DNA from: Apostichopus japonicus
Taxonomy: Eukaryota > Echinodermata > Holothuroidea > Aspidochirotida > Stichopodidae
Reading direction: 5' to 3'
Assembly: GCF_037975245.1 (NCBI RefSeq)
Contig: NC_092573.1
Location: 1,482,001-1,546,000, forward strand
DNA length: 64,000 nt
Part shown: positions 22,703 to 61,177 of the stretch, in pieces
Position numbering within the stretch: the stretch's first letter is position 1
How the letters are laid out: the number at the start of each line of letters is the position of its first letter
Notes under the pieces: generated by a model
The model's input: only the letters and a program-made list of their open reading frames with translations
Database searches by the model: none
Told to the model about the DNA's origin: nothing
Position numbers and translations under genes: made by a program

Positions 22703-25700
22703 AGGGATTGATGGATCAATGGGGATGTTTCCTTGCTAAGCCAGAGAGAGAATGTAAATGTTCCTTTCAACCTGTTGACTTGAAACTGAAAATGTAACAC
22801 TTTGAATTATTGCTATTCTTAATGTCTTATAAATACTACCCTGATGTAATCTGGTACTTTTCTAGCTTGAAGGGTTTGAGGAAGACATTTAGTGCCTAGA
22901 ATTGGGCAGTTACTTCCTCGCTTTCACCTTCATTGCCATCAGCTGCAGGTTTCAGTTGGAAAATGGTGATTGTCAAGAGTTGAATGGCTTTTACTAAGAA
23001 AAAAACGGTCACTTGATCAAAGTTATTGAAGTGAACTAATAAATAATAGATGAAGCATACCACTGGTCACAGGGTAATGTTTTGTACTTGATTTGTTTTG
23101 ACTATGCAATGTGGGGGAAATCTGATTTTTCTATTGTTTTTAGTCAAATTTGGGACTTTCTGTAAATGTTCAGTATCAGTAATTAATACTCACGGAAAAA
23201 GTGGGAAAAGTGGAGAGAGTGTGGCAATGCAATCAATGCAATGTTGTGGAGAATAAAACTTGGAGCTGTGGAACATTAATGTTTACTGGAAATTTAACAA
23301 CATACAGATTCAATTTACTTCATAAATGAATTAATTTATCATGACAGTATAACTAAGACTGTCCACCAAAAGGCATTTCTTCTCTAAGCACTTTCAATGA
23401 AAAAGAAAACTTCAAAACAGAGAATAAAAAGAAACAGACACCACAGAAACGGAAGACTTTGTGAATAATTTTTTTACAATTTCATTTTATTTTCAACTCA
23501 TTTGGTGAGCACTATAACCTACCATTTTTTTCTTTCAACGTAATTTGTAAGTTGAGAAGCCTCCCTCCGCACCCTATTGCAAACCCTTATCCATTAGCCA
23601 AACAAAGAAGGCAAAAAAATAGAGAAAGATAGGGATGGGATACAAATTATAATATGACAAAAATATAATACCATTAAATGAGCTGCACTACGGATGTAAA
23701 CATCATCTCTCAGTCCATAAAACATAGAGGTATGTTATGTACAAGATTATGCATTTAATGTGAAGCTATCGTTTGTTACAGTTTGACTCCTGAACTTGCT
23801 GAAAGAACGGCTCCTGATTTGATGGAAAGAAAAGTTAAAAATTGTCCGATAAGCCAAGAGGAAGCTTGAATTATACTTCTGATTGCTATCACAAGCGGAA
23901 TTGAACAACTTTTGAAGCAACTAAAATACGGCATTCTTCTCCATCAGAACTCTTGTGGAATAGATTCTCTGCACCCAGGAAACATTCTAAATTTCTTACT
24001 TTGCAATAATTTGTATCATAATTTACCAAACTGTGAGGACAAAAATATGTAAGTAAACCAAACATGCACATCATACTCTTGATATTTTGCCATTTAATCA
24101 TATTTACGAATTGATTAAGTGAATGTATAATTTAGACTTTGACAAAAGTTTAGCATAATTGACATAAGACTAAATTTATCTGGTAACATTCTGATGGACA
24201 ATGAAACCAGATGAAGGTAACATGCAAGGTGCAGCAATATAAACCGAAGATGAAAATGGTTAGTGGTTCCTTTGGCTGAACATGTTTGTAGGTTGGTAAG
24301 CCATACATGGTAATATTCATGAACTTGTGCACACCAAAATGAAGAGGATTATTCATAGACTAATGCAGCAACATATAAAGGAAGGTACCAGGAATCAGTT
24401 ATCATGTTGACAAAGTCTATTTGGAGACATAGTATAATAACATTTTGCACCTAAATGGTCTCAAAAATATTTGGCCCAAACAAACTTACTCAAAACTATA
24501 TTTGCCCACAAAAATTGAACCCCCAAAAATGTGGGTCCAAATGGTCCCAAAAATATTGGGCCCCACAAATTTGGGCACAAATAGTGCATCCCAAAATGCA
24601 TTTGAGGTGGAAATCAATTAAGGCCAACCTGGCCAAATAAAATTCTTTTTGGGCCAGAAGGTCCCAAAACATGAAGGCCTAATTGTTGATGCAAAAAACA
24701 TGTACTTACTATGTAGTTTCATCACCATAGAAGAGATATTGACATATGGATATTTTCAGGTTAAGCTCAACCCACTAATTAATATTCCAAAGATGGGAAC
24801 CAAAGCCAACAGTGCACACATACACATCAAGGGGCATATACCTACCAAGTATGACATTGACTTCACTTGTGGTTGTTGAGATACCGTTTTGATAAACTGT
24901 CTTGACGATTTCCCATTAAGCCCCACCCACTCATGAATACTAATGTGGTAAAACATGTGATTAAACATGTACACACTTACATTACCATACCAAGTATGAA
25001 CTAAACCGGACACACTGTTGAACAGATTTTGACATTTTACATTAAGCCCTGCCCACTAAATAATATGCACGACAGCCCCATGACAAACAATACGGATCAT
25101 CTACTGATCCTGACCAACACCAAGTATGACATTAATCGCATATTTCCTTCTCGAGATTTTTGAAAAAGTCATAGACAGTTGAACAATACAAATGCCTCTC
25201 ACTGCTTTGTTTTTCAAAAAGTTTTAGAACTTTGAGAGAGAGAGTAAGTTTGTTCATCTTTTCCATACTCCTCTTAAATGCCCATGGTTATTGTTTTAGT
25301 GATCTAAGCTACAACTGAATGCCCCTGCAGGGTAGTCATTTCAGAAACTAAGGAACCGGAGGCGCTATTTTTAAATAGTAACTATAGGCAAGGTAGTTTC
25401 CAATCATAAATGTTTTTATTCATGACAATCCATCTGTTATGTTTTTTAGGTTTTCTGCATTACAAACCAAACAAAGTTCTTCCAGCATCATGAACATTCT
25501 TGAATCATTAATTTCTGATTGGTTGTAATAAAGTTTTGTGACAAATAATGCAAACCTTTTATGTAAACTCCTTGATCAATCATATCCTTTGATTCAAATA
25601 CTACAAAATTGAGTAAAACTGACAAGGGCATAATATGCCAAATAATAATGCCAAATTAAAACTACATGTAAACATTTTAAATACTTATAAAAACAACATT

Positions 25701-27829
25701 TTTATTTCAGAAAAAAATGTTACCCTGTCAAATCAGTCACTCTTATATAAATATAAAGCAAAACAAAAACAAAATTTGGTGATATTCTTTTGGACTGAAA
25801 TTTCCATTCATAATGTGATGCTCAAACCACCACAGGGAGTAAACTATGAAAATTGACTGGATCAAAATATGTTGCATCTTTTCATTCTGATTTGGTCTAA
25901 TGCTAAATTAACTAAAAGAAAAGTCAACAACTAGATCTGGCTTTGGTGGCTATCATAGATCAAATAGTAATTTTATAAGTTCACTGAGGTTACAGGAAAA
26001 GCAAAGGAAATCAAACATGAAATCGAACAATCATCTTTTATCTTATATGATACAGATAAATATGATGATAAAAACTGCAAAGAAAAAGCATGTACAATTT
26101 GGGATATATCCTGCTGTAATGGTCATGTTAGGGACAGACACTTTGTCATTGTGTGATGTCATAGTGTCCCAAGTGGTTGAAGTCTCGTGTTTGCTTCATT
26201 CTTCAATCAGAAAAATATTGTGGTCACTGGAATTAAAGTCAGTGTTACATCATTTTGAAAAATGTTCATTTTAGCAACATGCAAACAAATAAAATAAACA
26301 AATTTAAATCAATTAAGAGAAACAATCAAATTTCAAGTGACATTGGTTATGTGAGGTCTTCTTTAGACTTGCTTAAGTCTTCACCTCGTATAATATGATT
26401 GAAACCTCAAAATATATTCCTCAAATACAGCCAAACTCTTCTTAGCTGTTTGAGTATCTCTATCACAGTGACCACAGGTGGGCAAAGTGTAGGCAGCATG
26501 CGGCCCATCTGGAAAAGTTTCTGTGGCCCACAAGAAGATCTCACCGTATGATGTACGATTCACATTTCACCCGAGAAGGTAATCCTGCAAAGTTTTGGAG
26601 TCCTTGGATTGGGTACAAAACTTCTGTGTTGCCCGCAAGATCTAAATAATGCCCACATAGACTTATGATGATGTTGTCCTTTCTTCTTTGATAATAAACA
26701 AAATTCTCCCAGATCCTTCAGAGATCTTTATTGCTTATGGGTATCCTTCTGTAAGGCATCTTTTTTTTTTTCAATTGTATGATACTAAAATTTTGTATCT
26801 TAATTTGAATTTTTCTTTCAAATAAGATTGAGAGATTAAAACAGCAATTGCTAATTAGCGAAAAATATAGCCGTAACTTTGCTTTGATAATATACTGAAA
26901 GAGAGAGTGACAACAAAAAGATGGTACGATACACTTAGTTACATCAAAATATATATAGAAAAGATAGACATTCAAAAGTTGGCAAATAATAATATTTAAT
27001 TCCCTAAAATTAAAGGCAGGATGGTATTAAGAAAGGCATATGTGACCTCTGCAGGATGAGTGATAAAGGAGGAGGGGGGAATGTAATGCCAAGCTAATTT
27101 TAAGTTGCTCTTGAACATTATCCATAGCACACTACTCTCACATACCTCCCTAAAAGCTAAGCAAAACAATATAAGTAAATAAGCTTGATATTCTTATGAG
27201 GTTTATTGCATGCAGACTGTCAATACAGCCTTAAATGTGTAAAAAAAAACTGCTAAATCACAACTTTGACTTTTCTTCAAGTTAAAGCGATGCTACTTTT
27301 TAGCTTATACTCTAATATCTGAAGCACACTAATAATCTTAACAAAGAGAAGAGGCCTTTTATCATCTACAACAATTGCTTCCTTCGTAACCTTTATTCCA
27401 TTTGACGGTTTTGTAAGTTCTTGACAACATTAGTGAGATAAACCCATGCTTTTATGCTTTTAATAGTGAGTTCTATCAAATTGTTTAAATGATACTACTG
27501 GTCAAGCTTAAAGACACACTGACACAAATCTTTGACGATTCTTCGGCTAGAGAATCTTTGCAACCAATCATTGACTTTCTGCCCCATTTGTGTCTTTGCC
27601 TTTTTACTATTCTCAAAAAAAACACAAAATACGAAATGGGAGAAATTACTCAATACAACCGTATCTAAGAGAAATCATTATTACCAGCAGTACACAAAAC
27701 TTTACTTGTTAGATCTCTTTCAAATATCACACACTTGTATCTCCGTTCAGTCTTACAAGACACAAAAGTACAAAATATTGACTCCGTACAAAACAGTTTT
27801 ATAACACTTTTCTAATCTTGGTCTGAATA
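22703..27829. other. Region between the convergent 3' ends of neugrin and PGGT1B
   Basis: Neugrin 3' UTR probably runs to about 23270. The rest holds no recognised exon. It includes a low-complexity stretch with two copies of an AAATGGTCYCAAAAATATT segment (24451-24600) and three diverged tandem copies of a ~130-bp unit at about 24760-25160, each with TTAAGCYC..CCCACTMA and CCAAGTATGA. Reverse-strand AATAAA motifs at 27392 and 27202 are candidate PGGT1B poly(A) signals. Confidence 0.5.
24760..25160. repeat. Three diverged ~130-bp tandem units (interspersed repeat)
   Basis: TTAAGCTCAACCCACTAA, TTAAGCCCCACCCACTCA and TTAAGCCCTGCCCACTAA recur at about 24762, 24915 and 25043. Each is followed 70-100 bases later by CCAAGTATGA. 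This is an old internally repeated interspersed element with no coding capacity. Confidence 0.5.
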
Positions 27830-53934
<26,105 letters not shown>

Positions 53935-55928
53935 GATTCTACTAGAAAGAAAATTCTATTCTTGTTCGAACTGACCAAAATTTGGCTCTCATTGATATTC
54001 TGAAATTAACTTGCTATAGTACATGCGCCCTTTGAACTAAAAGCGATCTTATCACTTTTTACCTCAACCATCCCTTTCTACCCCCCTCCCTACCAACACA
54101 CTATGTACAAGGACCATAGCCAGAGAGTGAATGTTAGGGAAAGGAGGGTAGGAGTGGTATAGAGAGGGCCCGTTGTCCTCTCCCCTTTTTTTGTTTTGTT
54201 TGGGTTAGAGGGCCGCAGATCCAAAATCGTGGTATAATTTCCTTCATCTTTAATTACAATGACGTATTACAAACTGTTCGAAAATATCTTAAAAGACGTT
54301 TGAAGCCCCCCAAAAAATATGGAATGTGTGGTATATAATGCCGAGGGGCCATATTGTCGGGAAGCTTTGAGGTTATTTGTTGTTTGCCCTTTCCACCGAC
54401 CCCCATGATCAAAAGTCATGTGGCCGCTTCCCATCAAAGTATGAACGTCCCCCTCCCCCACACCCCATCGGCAGGCCCCTGATTTTATCCTTCCATCGCC
54501 TTTAGTTGAGGAGGGCCTATATACAGCTTGAGAAAAATAAGGAGGTATCTGATTTCACAAATACACTTTTATCTGTTATAGAGAACATAAAAGCATATAC
54601 AGTAACCATGACGGAAACAGAATATTTTAATAGATGGGGTAGTTTCGTTATCCTGTAGTTGGTTTCTCAGATCATAATATTTCAATCTCAGGAGTTCGAC
54701 TCGGTTTCCCTACCTATTTCTATACCATAAATGTGATCTAATTACTACACAACTAAGGCATTCATAATGCAGTAGGGTAACAGAGTATTTCACCGTGTGA
54801 GGAAGCGACAGTGAAGGGGATACTTATTTTTTCTGGTAAAAAATCTGCAATCCAATAGGCCCAAAGTGTACTTAATACGTCTAATGGCGGCAGAAACAAA
54901 ACGCGTTACCCAACTACCATCTTAATCTGCAACGATATAGAGAATCATTGAAGTTGTGTCATTCATTTCCCCTTTGAATGAATACATTTGTTGAAGAGGC
55001 GAAGACTGTTGCAGAGCAACATGTGTACGACCACCCCGCGGAATACTAGCATAAAATATGCTAGTTAAGAATGTTTTAACGTTGGTGGCCGCAGTCAACT
55101 TATATCTGATTTACAGGTTGAGAGAAAATGACAATAGATAATTGCAAAATAAAACAAAACTATTAGCAAACTGCTCATCCACTTAAAAGCCTATGTAAGA
55201 GAATGTGTAAAAGTAATTAGTTGGCCTGACATTTCGATTCTTGATGTTTCGATCCTTGGCCTGGCATTTCTAACCTCATGGGCTCAACATTTAGGAAGGA
55301 CATGTCTAACATTTCTTCTGCCCCCCCCCCTTTATACCTCTTGTTCCCCCTCTGTCACCCCTCTTCTCGTAGCTCTCTACCTCCCTTTTGCTCTACACTT
55401 TTCTGTCTTTGTCCTTCTCTAGTTATTCCCTACCCTCTTCCCTATAATCCTCTCTTTGTACCTCTATAGTTTATCTCCTACCTCTCTTCTTCTCTCCATC
55501 CATTGTCTACTAATCTTCTTACATCTAACTCTTTTGTGTTTGCCCTGCAATGAATTATACATGTGCGTGTATTTGTCCCTTCTGTTACTGTTATACTTGT
55601 CATTCAGCCACTGAAGAAAATCCTGCTAGGCTCGAAACGTCAGGCCAACTTACTTTTACACAATTGATAATTATTACCACGACACCCATATTTCTTAAAC
55701 AGAACAGTTGTTGTGACACCGCACATTTACCGTTACGTTTCTCCAAACACACTTTTGGACCGCAAATAGCGTATGCAGGCCTACATAATATGCTAAACTT
55801 ATAACGGTTGAAGTAAGCCTTCTAATGTTCCATCTATTTTCTTTTCATCCCAAATCTGTTACGCTGTTAAAACTTGTATTAGTTTCATTCAGGTCCACTC
55901 TTTACGCCGAAAGTTGGCCAATGGTAAA
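53935..55928. other. Upstream flank of PGGT1B
   Basis: The PGGT1B promoter should be just right of 53934. Beyond it I see no gene. There is a ~230-base pyrimidine-rich tract at 55311-55545 and a conserved repeat core at 55611-55651 (CTGAAGA..CCTGCTAGG..CGAAACGTC). Confidence 0.5.
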
Positions 55929-56221
55929 CAGGCGCGACGCCAGGAATTTGCCAAGGGAGGGGCGAACCTGTAGGCAAACTATCAGAGCCGTAGATTCTGC
56001 ATTGAAAACTATCTAAGCGAAGCGCCACCATGTTTGGCGCGAAGTGCACAAGAAAATATTGGCTGAAATGCCTCCCAGATCTCTGGAAATGGCACTTCCC
56101 AGGCCTTGTAAGTTGCATCTTAGCTTGAAATTACTAGCAATATCATAAAAACATACAAACAAAAATATGCTCAAATGGGGGGGGGCGGTCGCCCCCTTGG
56201 CCCCCCCTGGCTACGCGCCTG
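55929..56221. mobile_element. hAT-type miniature element (293 bp)
   Basis: The left end CAGGCGCGACGCCAGG and the reverse-complemented right end CAGGCGCGTAGCCAGG agree at 14 of 16 positions. The flanks ATGGTAAA (55921-55928) and ATGGCAAG (56222-56229) agree at 6 of 8, consistent with an aged 8-bp duplication. It shares an internal segment (GGAAGTGCCATTTCC.. CTGGGAGGCAT.. ATGGTGGCGC, read on the minus strand) with the elements at 57915-59170. Confidence 0.75.
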
Positions 56222-56451
56222 ATGGCAAGTCTGAGTAGACGTAAATCTGTCACTGGGCACCGATATATCTGTTCACCAAGATAAAAACTATATTTAGGGG
56301 TACAACATATATATGGGTATTATGGTTTGAATATTGTTACATCGTAATATATATTTCTAGGAAACGTCTCTTTTTCTTTGGCTTGTATTTTTGTTTTTTG
56401 GTGTAGGAGAGGAGAAATTAAAGAGGCCTTCACGAAGTTAAATATGCTTAC

Positions 56452-56631
56452 TTTTGGACCTCCGGAAAGAGGACCTCTGACATCACAACCGTCGGCCCCT
56501 ACGGCCGAACTATTATATGTTTCATTTTGATTAAACGGAGGGATTGGGCCAAGGAAGGTTGGGATGTGAGTTCCCTCAACATGAAAACTTCGAGTACCGG
56601 CCGGTATATGCTTTGGACTAGTGTTTCCCAT
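56452..56631 (-). CDS. Possible first coding exon of an unidentified gene
   Basis: A 60-codon open stretch on the minus strand begins at ATG (MGNTSPKHIPAGTRSFHVEG) and ends in SGGPK before a consensus donor, GTAAGC. The sequence is Gly/Pro/Thr-rich without a recognised domain. I found no downstream exon in 54000-56400. It may be chance. Its codon composition is less AT-rich than the surroundings. Confidence 0.25.
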
Positions 56632-57914
56632 TCTTTCTGAATATCTATGATAAATACTCAACTCCCGCTGAACTGTTCTTCGAATACGTAGGCTCTTTGT
56701 TCAATGTAGCTCTTATTAAACAAGTCAACCGTTATTTAAGTAGATGCGGTCATTAATTTCCAAAGAATTGACGCATTAAGTTTGCTGCGAAGTCATATGG
56801 TGAATTTCGATCATGGCCTTGACAGGTTCAGTGACTGCAACCGTACAATCAAACATGTGCGTAAAAGAGACAAAATGAATTCGCTCTTCTTATGATCTGG
56901 GATTTCCCAATACATGTGCAGCTGCTAACAGCAACAGAGGAAATTTCATGAATGACGGAACGTTTTACATTGCGGAAGTATAACGATTAACTTTTCTTAG
57001 CATTGCAACCCGACAGGAACTCATAAACAAGGAGTATATAACTGATAGGAAAAAGGATGTGTAGATGGCGCTATGACGTAATCTTTGCGCGGGGATCACT
57101 AAATAGCATATCGACTTACATGTGTGTGGCATACCTATTTTAACGAATATTCTACTGCAACGTAACACACTCATCTAAAAGATCATGTGTCAGTGACGAA
57201 AGTTATAAATCAGTTTTGAGTCGATGTAATTGCGTTAGTGCAAATTATTAAATTAACATATCAGCCTAACTTAAGTATATTTTATTTAAATGTACGATTT
57301 TCAACAGATTGTTATATTAGTAATTTAAAAAAAAAAGTTACATAGCCTTTTATTCAATAAAGTAGTTATTAATTAAAAAATATTAAATCAATATTATAAC
57401 TACTTTCAGTTGCAGTAACCAACTACAAATACACAGTTTACATTATAAATTTAGTACGCAATGGGATCAATCATTTACTGATATTGCGGCGAACATTTTA
57501 CTCACATAGACGTAGGGATTGAATGCTTGTCCGTCCTCACCACCAATATATTCGGATATGCAGCATCGAAAATGAATTAATATGTAAATAGATATTTAAC
57601 GTGTCAACACTGAGCTTTGCTACTTGCAAAGGGCTCATTTGATCCTAACACCAACAACATATAGCTAGTAGGCCTACAAATATAGACCCAGTCAGGTATT
57701 GCTTGTATAAGAGTCCGAAACGGAATTTTGCCATGCATTCTGAGGACATGAGAGCCCCTGGGACAATTAAAGTCACAAAGCCTCCTCCAGTGAAGTCTTC
57801 ATTTTTCGTAAACTATATGAAAATGAGTGGAATACATTATTCTTCTTCACCCCATATTCCCGGGGCCCCTAATTGACCCCGGGTCCCGATTTATTCAAGT
57901 TTGGGCATCCATGG

Positions 57915-59170
57915 CAGTGGCGGCGGAACCGGGGGGGCTTGGGGGGGGGGGGGCTCAGCCCCCCCAATGAAAAAGTTGAGGGGGCAAATGCATGATAAGC
58001 CCCCCCCCCCAATATTTACCAAGGCTCCGAAACGTGCATCTGCCCATTTTTTAATGCATACTTGTCGATCTGTCCGATGCACACGTATACTATATAGGTG
58101 TAATAATTAAATATGATAATTGATTGTCTGTATCATGCCTCATCGAATATTATTGTTTTAAATAAGAGGGTAATAAGCTAAACGCTACACTCATCAACAT
58201 TTGCGATTACACTACGAGTACACGCAAGGCGTGGAACATGGCTTTATGTTTAAACGCAATCAATTATTAAACGAACAAAAACACAATATTAGCATTTCAC
58301 CTGTACTGTATAGGGTACATGCATTCATGACATGATGACAGTGCTAGGTCATAGAAATTTGTTGGCAACTGCACATGGTTTTGGAATTACCCATTTGTTG
58401 ACATTAAGAAATGCTTTCTGTTTTTTCTTATGACATTTATTTAATTCAGGGGCGTCGGAGCCGGTACGTACGGGCAGGTCCGGCGAACGCCGGACCAATA
58501 TTCACGACGCAAAAAAAAAAAGTAGGACTAAAAAATGGGGAAAAAAAATCTCGGAGGTATATGTTTCAATACTTTTCAATAATGATGACGGCAAGTAGGC
58601 TAAATGTGACTACTCTGGCATGGCAGGGGTCTTGTTTTCAAGCTCGGGAAGTGCCATTTCCTGCAATCTGGGAGGCATATTTTCAAAATTTTCTCCATTA
58701 CGCTACGCGACAACCATGGTGGCGCGTAGCGTAGTTTGACCTACCAAACGTCCCCCCGATAATTATGATAGTTGGCCACACTCTGAACCGCCGTACCAAT
58801 CAAAAATACCTTCCGACGCCCTTGTAATTATTGCATTTAATTGCAAGTATAGTAATTTACTACACTCAAAAACGTCTTTGCGAGTACACGTCGAGTAATA
58901 GCTACTCTCTTAAAACACCATCGAATATACAAATTACAATGTTTTTACAGATTTTTACGTGCAATCTGATAAATTGCAGGCTTGAGACCCATGTTTTAGG
59001 GCTAGGTATTCGCAGCATGAAACACTCGGGGAGTGCCGTTTCCGGCCATCTGGGGGGTTTGAAAAACCCAAAATTTTCTTGTACGCTCCGCGCCAACCGA
59101 TGGTGGCGCTCCGCTTAGATAGTCTCCACATATTAGCCCCCCTAATAATTTTCCCGTTCCGCCGCGCCTG
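57915..59170. mobile_element. hAT-type element (1.26 kb) with a nested insertion
   Basis: The left end CAGTGGCGGCGGAACC and the reverse-complemented right end CAGGCGCGGCGGAACG agree at 13 of 16 positions. The flanks ATCCATGG (57907-57914) and ATGCATGG (59171-59178) agree at 7 of 8, an 8-bp duplication. The interior begins with poly(G)/poly(C) and has no transposase frame. A second hAT-like element is inserted at 58447-58824. Confidence 0.75.
58447..58824. mobile_element. hAT-type miniature element nested in the 57915 element
   Basis: The left end CAGGGGCGTCGGAG and the reverse-complemented right end CAAGGGCGTCGGAA agree at 12 of 14 positions. The flanking TAATT occurs on both sides but a full 8-bp duplication is not clear. 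Its right half (GGAAGTGCCATTTCCTGCAA.. CTGGGAGGCAT.. TGGTGGCGCG) is related to the host element's right half. Confidence 0.65.
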
Positions 59171-59178
59171 ATGCATGG

Positions 59179-61177
59179 TTGTGATTAACAGCCCAGAATT
59201 GTATTAAAATTGGGCCGGCAAGCAGAAGATTTCATTTTTGTAGAACCCACTATAGTCTGAAACTTTTGTAATATGTCTATAAAGAGAAAAGTGGTCATTT
59301 CAAAGACTGCCTGACATGTGCTTCATTACGAGTATCAGCCTTGATATACTGTAATTGTTTAATTTGTATTTCGAAAAGTTCATTCTTGATTCCATGGAAA
59401 CCAATGACATGGAGTTGGTCACTGCGCACGCGCTAAAATGTACCTAATCATTCATAGCATCAAACACATTTATGTTAGTTTCATAAGCCCAGGCGGAATT
59501 GGTAAATAATTGTCTAAAAAAAACGGTTTCTGTTTTTAACAAAGCTCATCATGACTTACGTTGCTAGCCTAGGCTATATAATGACTTACATATATAAGTA
59601 ACGTTGGGCCTATAGGTTTTTGCGTATTGATTGCTCTCGCTCCCGTAGATGGGGCACTGCGTCGGGACTAAGGGCTCATTGTGTGTTACTTGTTATCTCA
59701 TAGCTCCCATAGGGACGATGATATATTGTTTAGTTCAATTTATATGGATATGGTAAATCCTTTACCAGTTTGGCCATATACAGCTATGTTAGTTGCCATA
59801 GCAACAGTTGCCATGGCAACAGTTTCTATGATTATGGCTCATTTCCGGAGTAGCTACTCTCGGGAGGTCACCCATGGCGTTGGTCCATTATTGAGTGAGG
59901 GGTCAAAACGCGTCCATGTGTTTTGTGTCAGTACACCTTCTATCGGATTTTCTTCAAACTAGGGAAAGTACTACAAGGTGAACCCGTGTGTCTCGCAGAC
60001 CTCCCGAACCAAAGGTCAGAGGTCAAGTTTAATGATTTTCTTTGTTGCTAGAACAGAATTTACATTGAACCTCCACATACATAATGAGAATGTGAAGTGG
60101 TATCAAAATATGTAGTTGCCATGGTTTCTGAGGTCACATGTATATATTTAGTATAAAATTGTTGGCGATGATCGAGGTACGAAGTTCCGTGGATTGCCCT
60201 CTTGTTCTTTAGTTTTTGTTTGAATTGGGAGAATCCGATCATTTTAGGACTTGCGCTGGTCAGGACGTATTTTGTGGGTGGGATAAGTATATGACGGATT
60301 ACGCGGTTATTTAAGGTTGTATCATTTTGCTATTTTTAGAATTTAATTCAATTATCATTTGATTAATTTGCACGACTATTTTTGTTGTTTCTTATTTACG
60401 GTTTCGGTGATATTCTCTTACCCCAACGGTTGGTTGCTGGTACGACCCTTGCTTAATAAAATCAATCCTCTTTCATGTGCGGGCACTCCTTAAGACAGAC
60501 CTACACTCTACACATCAATATTCACCGAGCTTTACTTTTGGAGTTATATCGTGTTTACAAGGTTGAAATTGAAATTGCAGTAGGTTTCGATTCCTTCCGT
60601 CGGCATCGAAATCGAAGACTTCCATGCATCCTCGATCCGATGATCGGAGGGTGCAAAACATGGAAATATATTGCACCAAGGTTACCTCACAAATTATTTT
60701 TTCTTTGGGCGAAAGGGAGGCACCGTTTCAAAGTAGGCTACACAATGTGGAACTTTACAACAATCACCCAAGATTAACCAGGGCAAGATAAACCAAAATA
60801 CTCGGTTGATCTACTCTCATCTCTAGTCGCTTGAATCGAGTAAACTTCAATCATGTAAAAAATGGGGAATAGAACAGAAACTGCACCACACAAATTCAAC
60901 ACAGTTCTTCGTAGTATACACGATCTTAGCCATACATACTAAGTTGTAATAGAGAAATGTGGCGGATCGTCTCTTCCGGAAAGGTGTACTCCTTGTTTGA
61001 CAGTTAGTAGGTTTCGTGCATAACGGCAGTAGCGTGTAGATTTATATTGTCACGGTACTATTTACAACGTGCAGCATAAATATCACACATCGCAGATAAC
61101 CTAGGTTGCGGAATACATAACTCTGTACACTACAGTACATCATATCGGGCCTATTTCGGAAATTATACATACAAAAT
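59179..61177. other. Intergenic region, no gene recognised
   Basis: Only short frames are present (for example 59681-59962 and 60475-60777) without family resemblance. Around 60961-61010 several GGAA/CCGGAA ETS-like cores appear (GCGGATCGTCTCTTCCGGAA), which may mark a promoter for the candidate gene that follows. Confidence 0.4.

Noticed and set aside
60475-60777. 100-codon plus-strand frame
   Set aside because: There is no recognisable motif, no supporting splice or promoter context, and a composition expected by chance.
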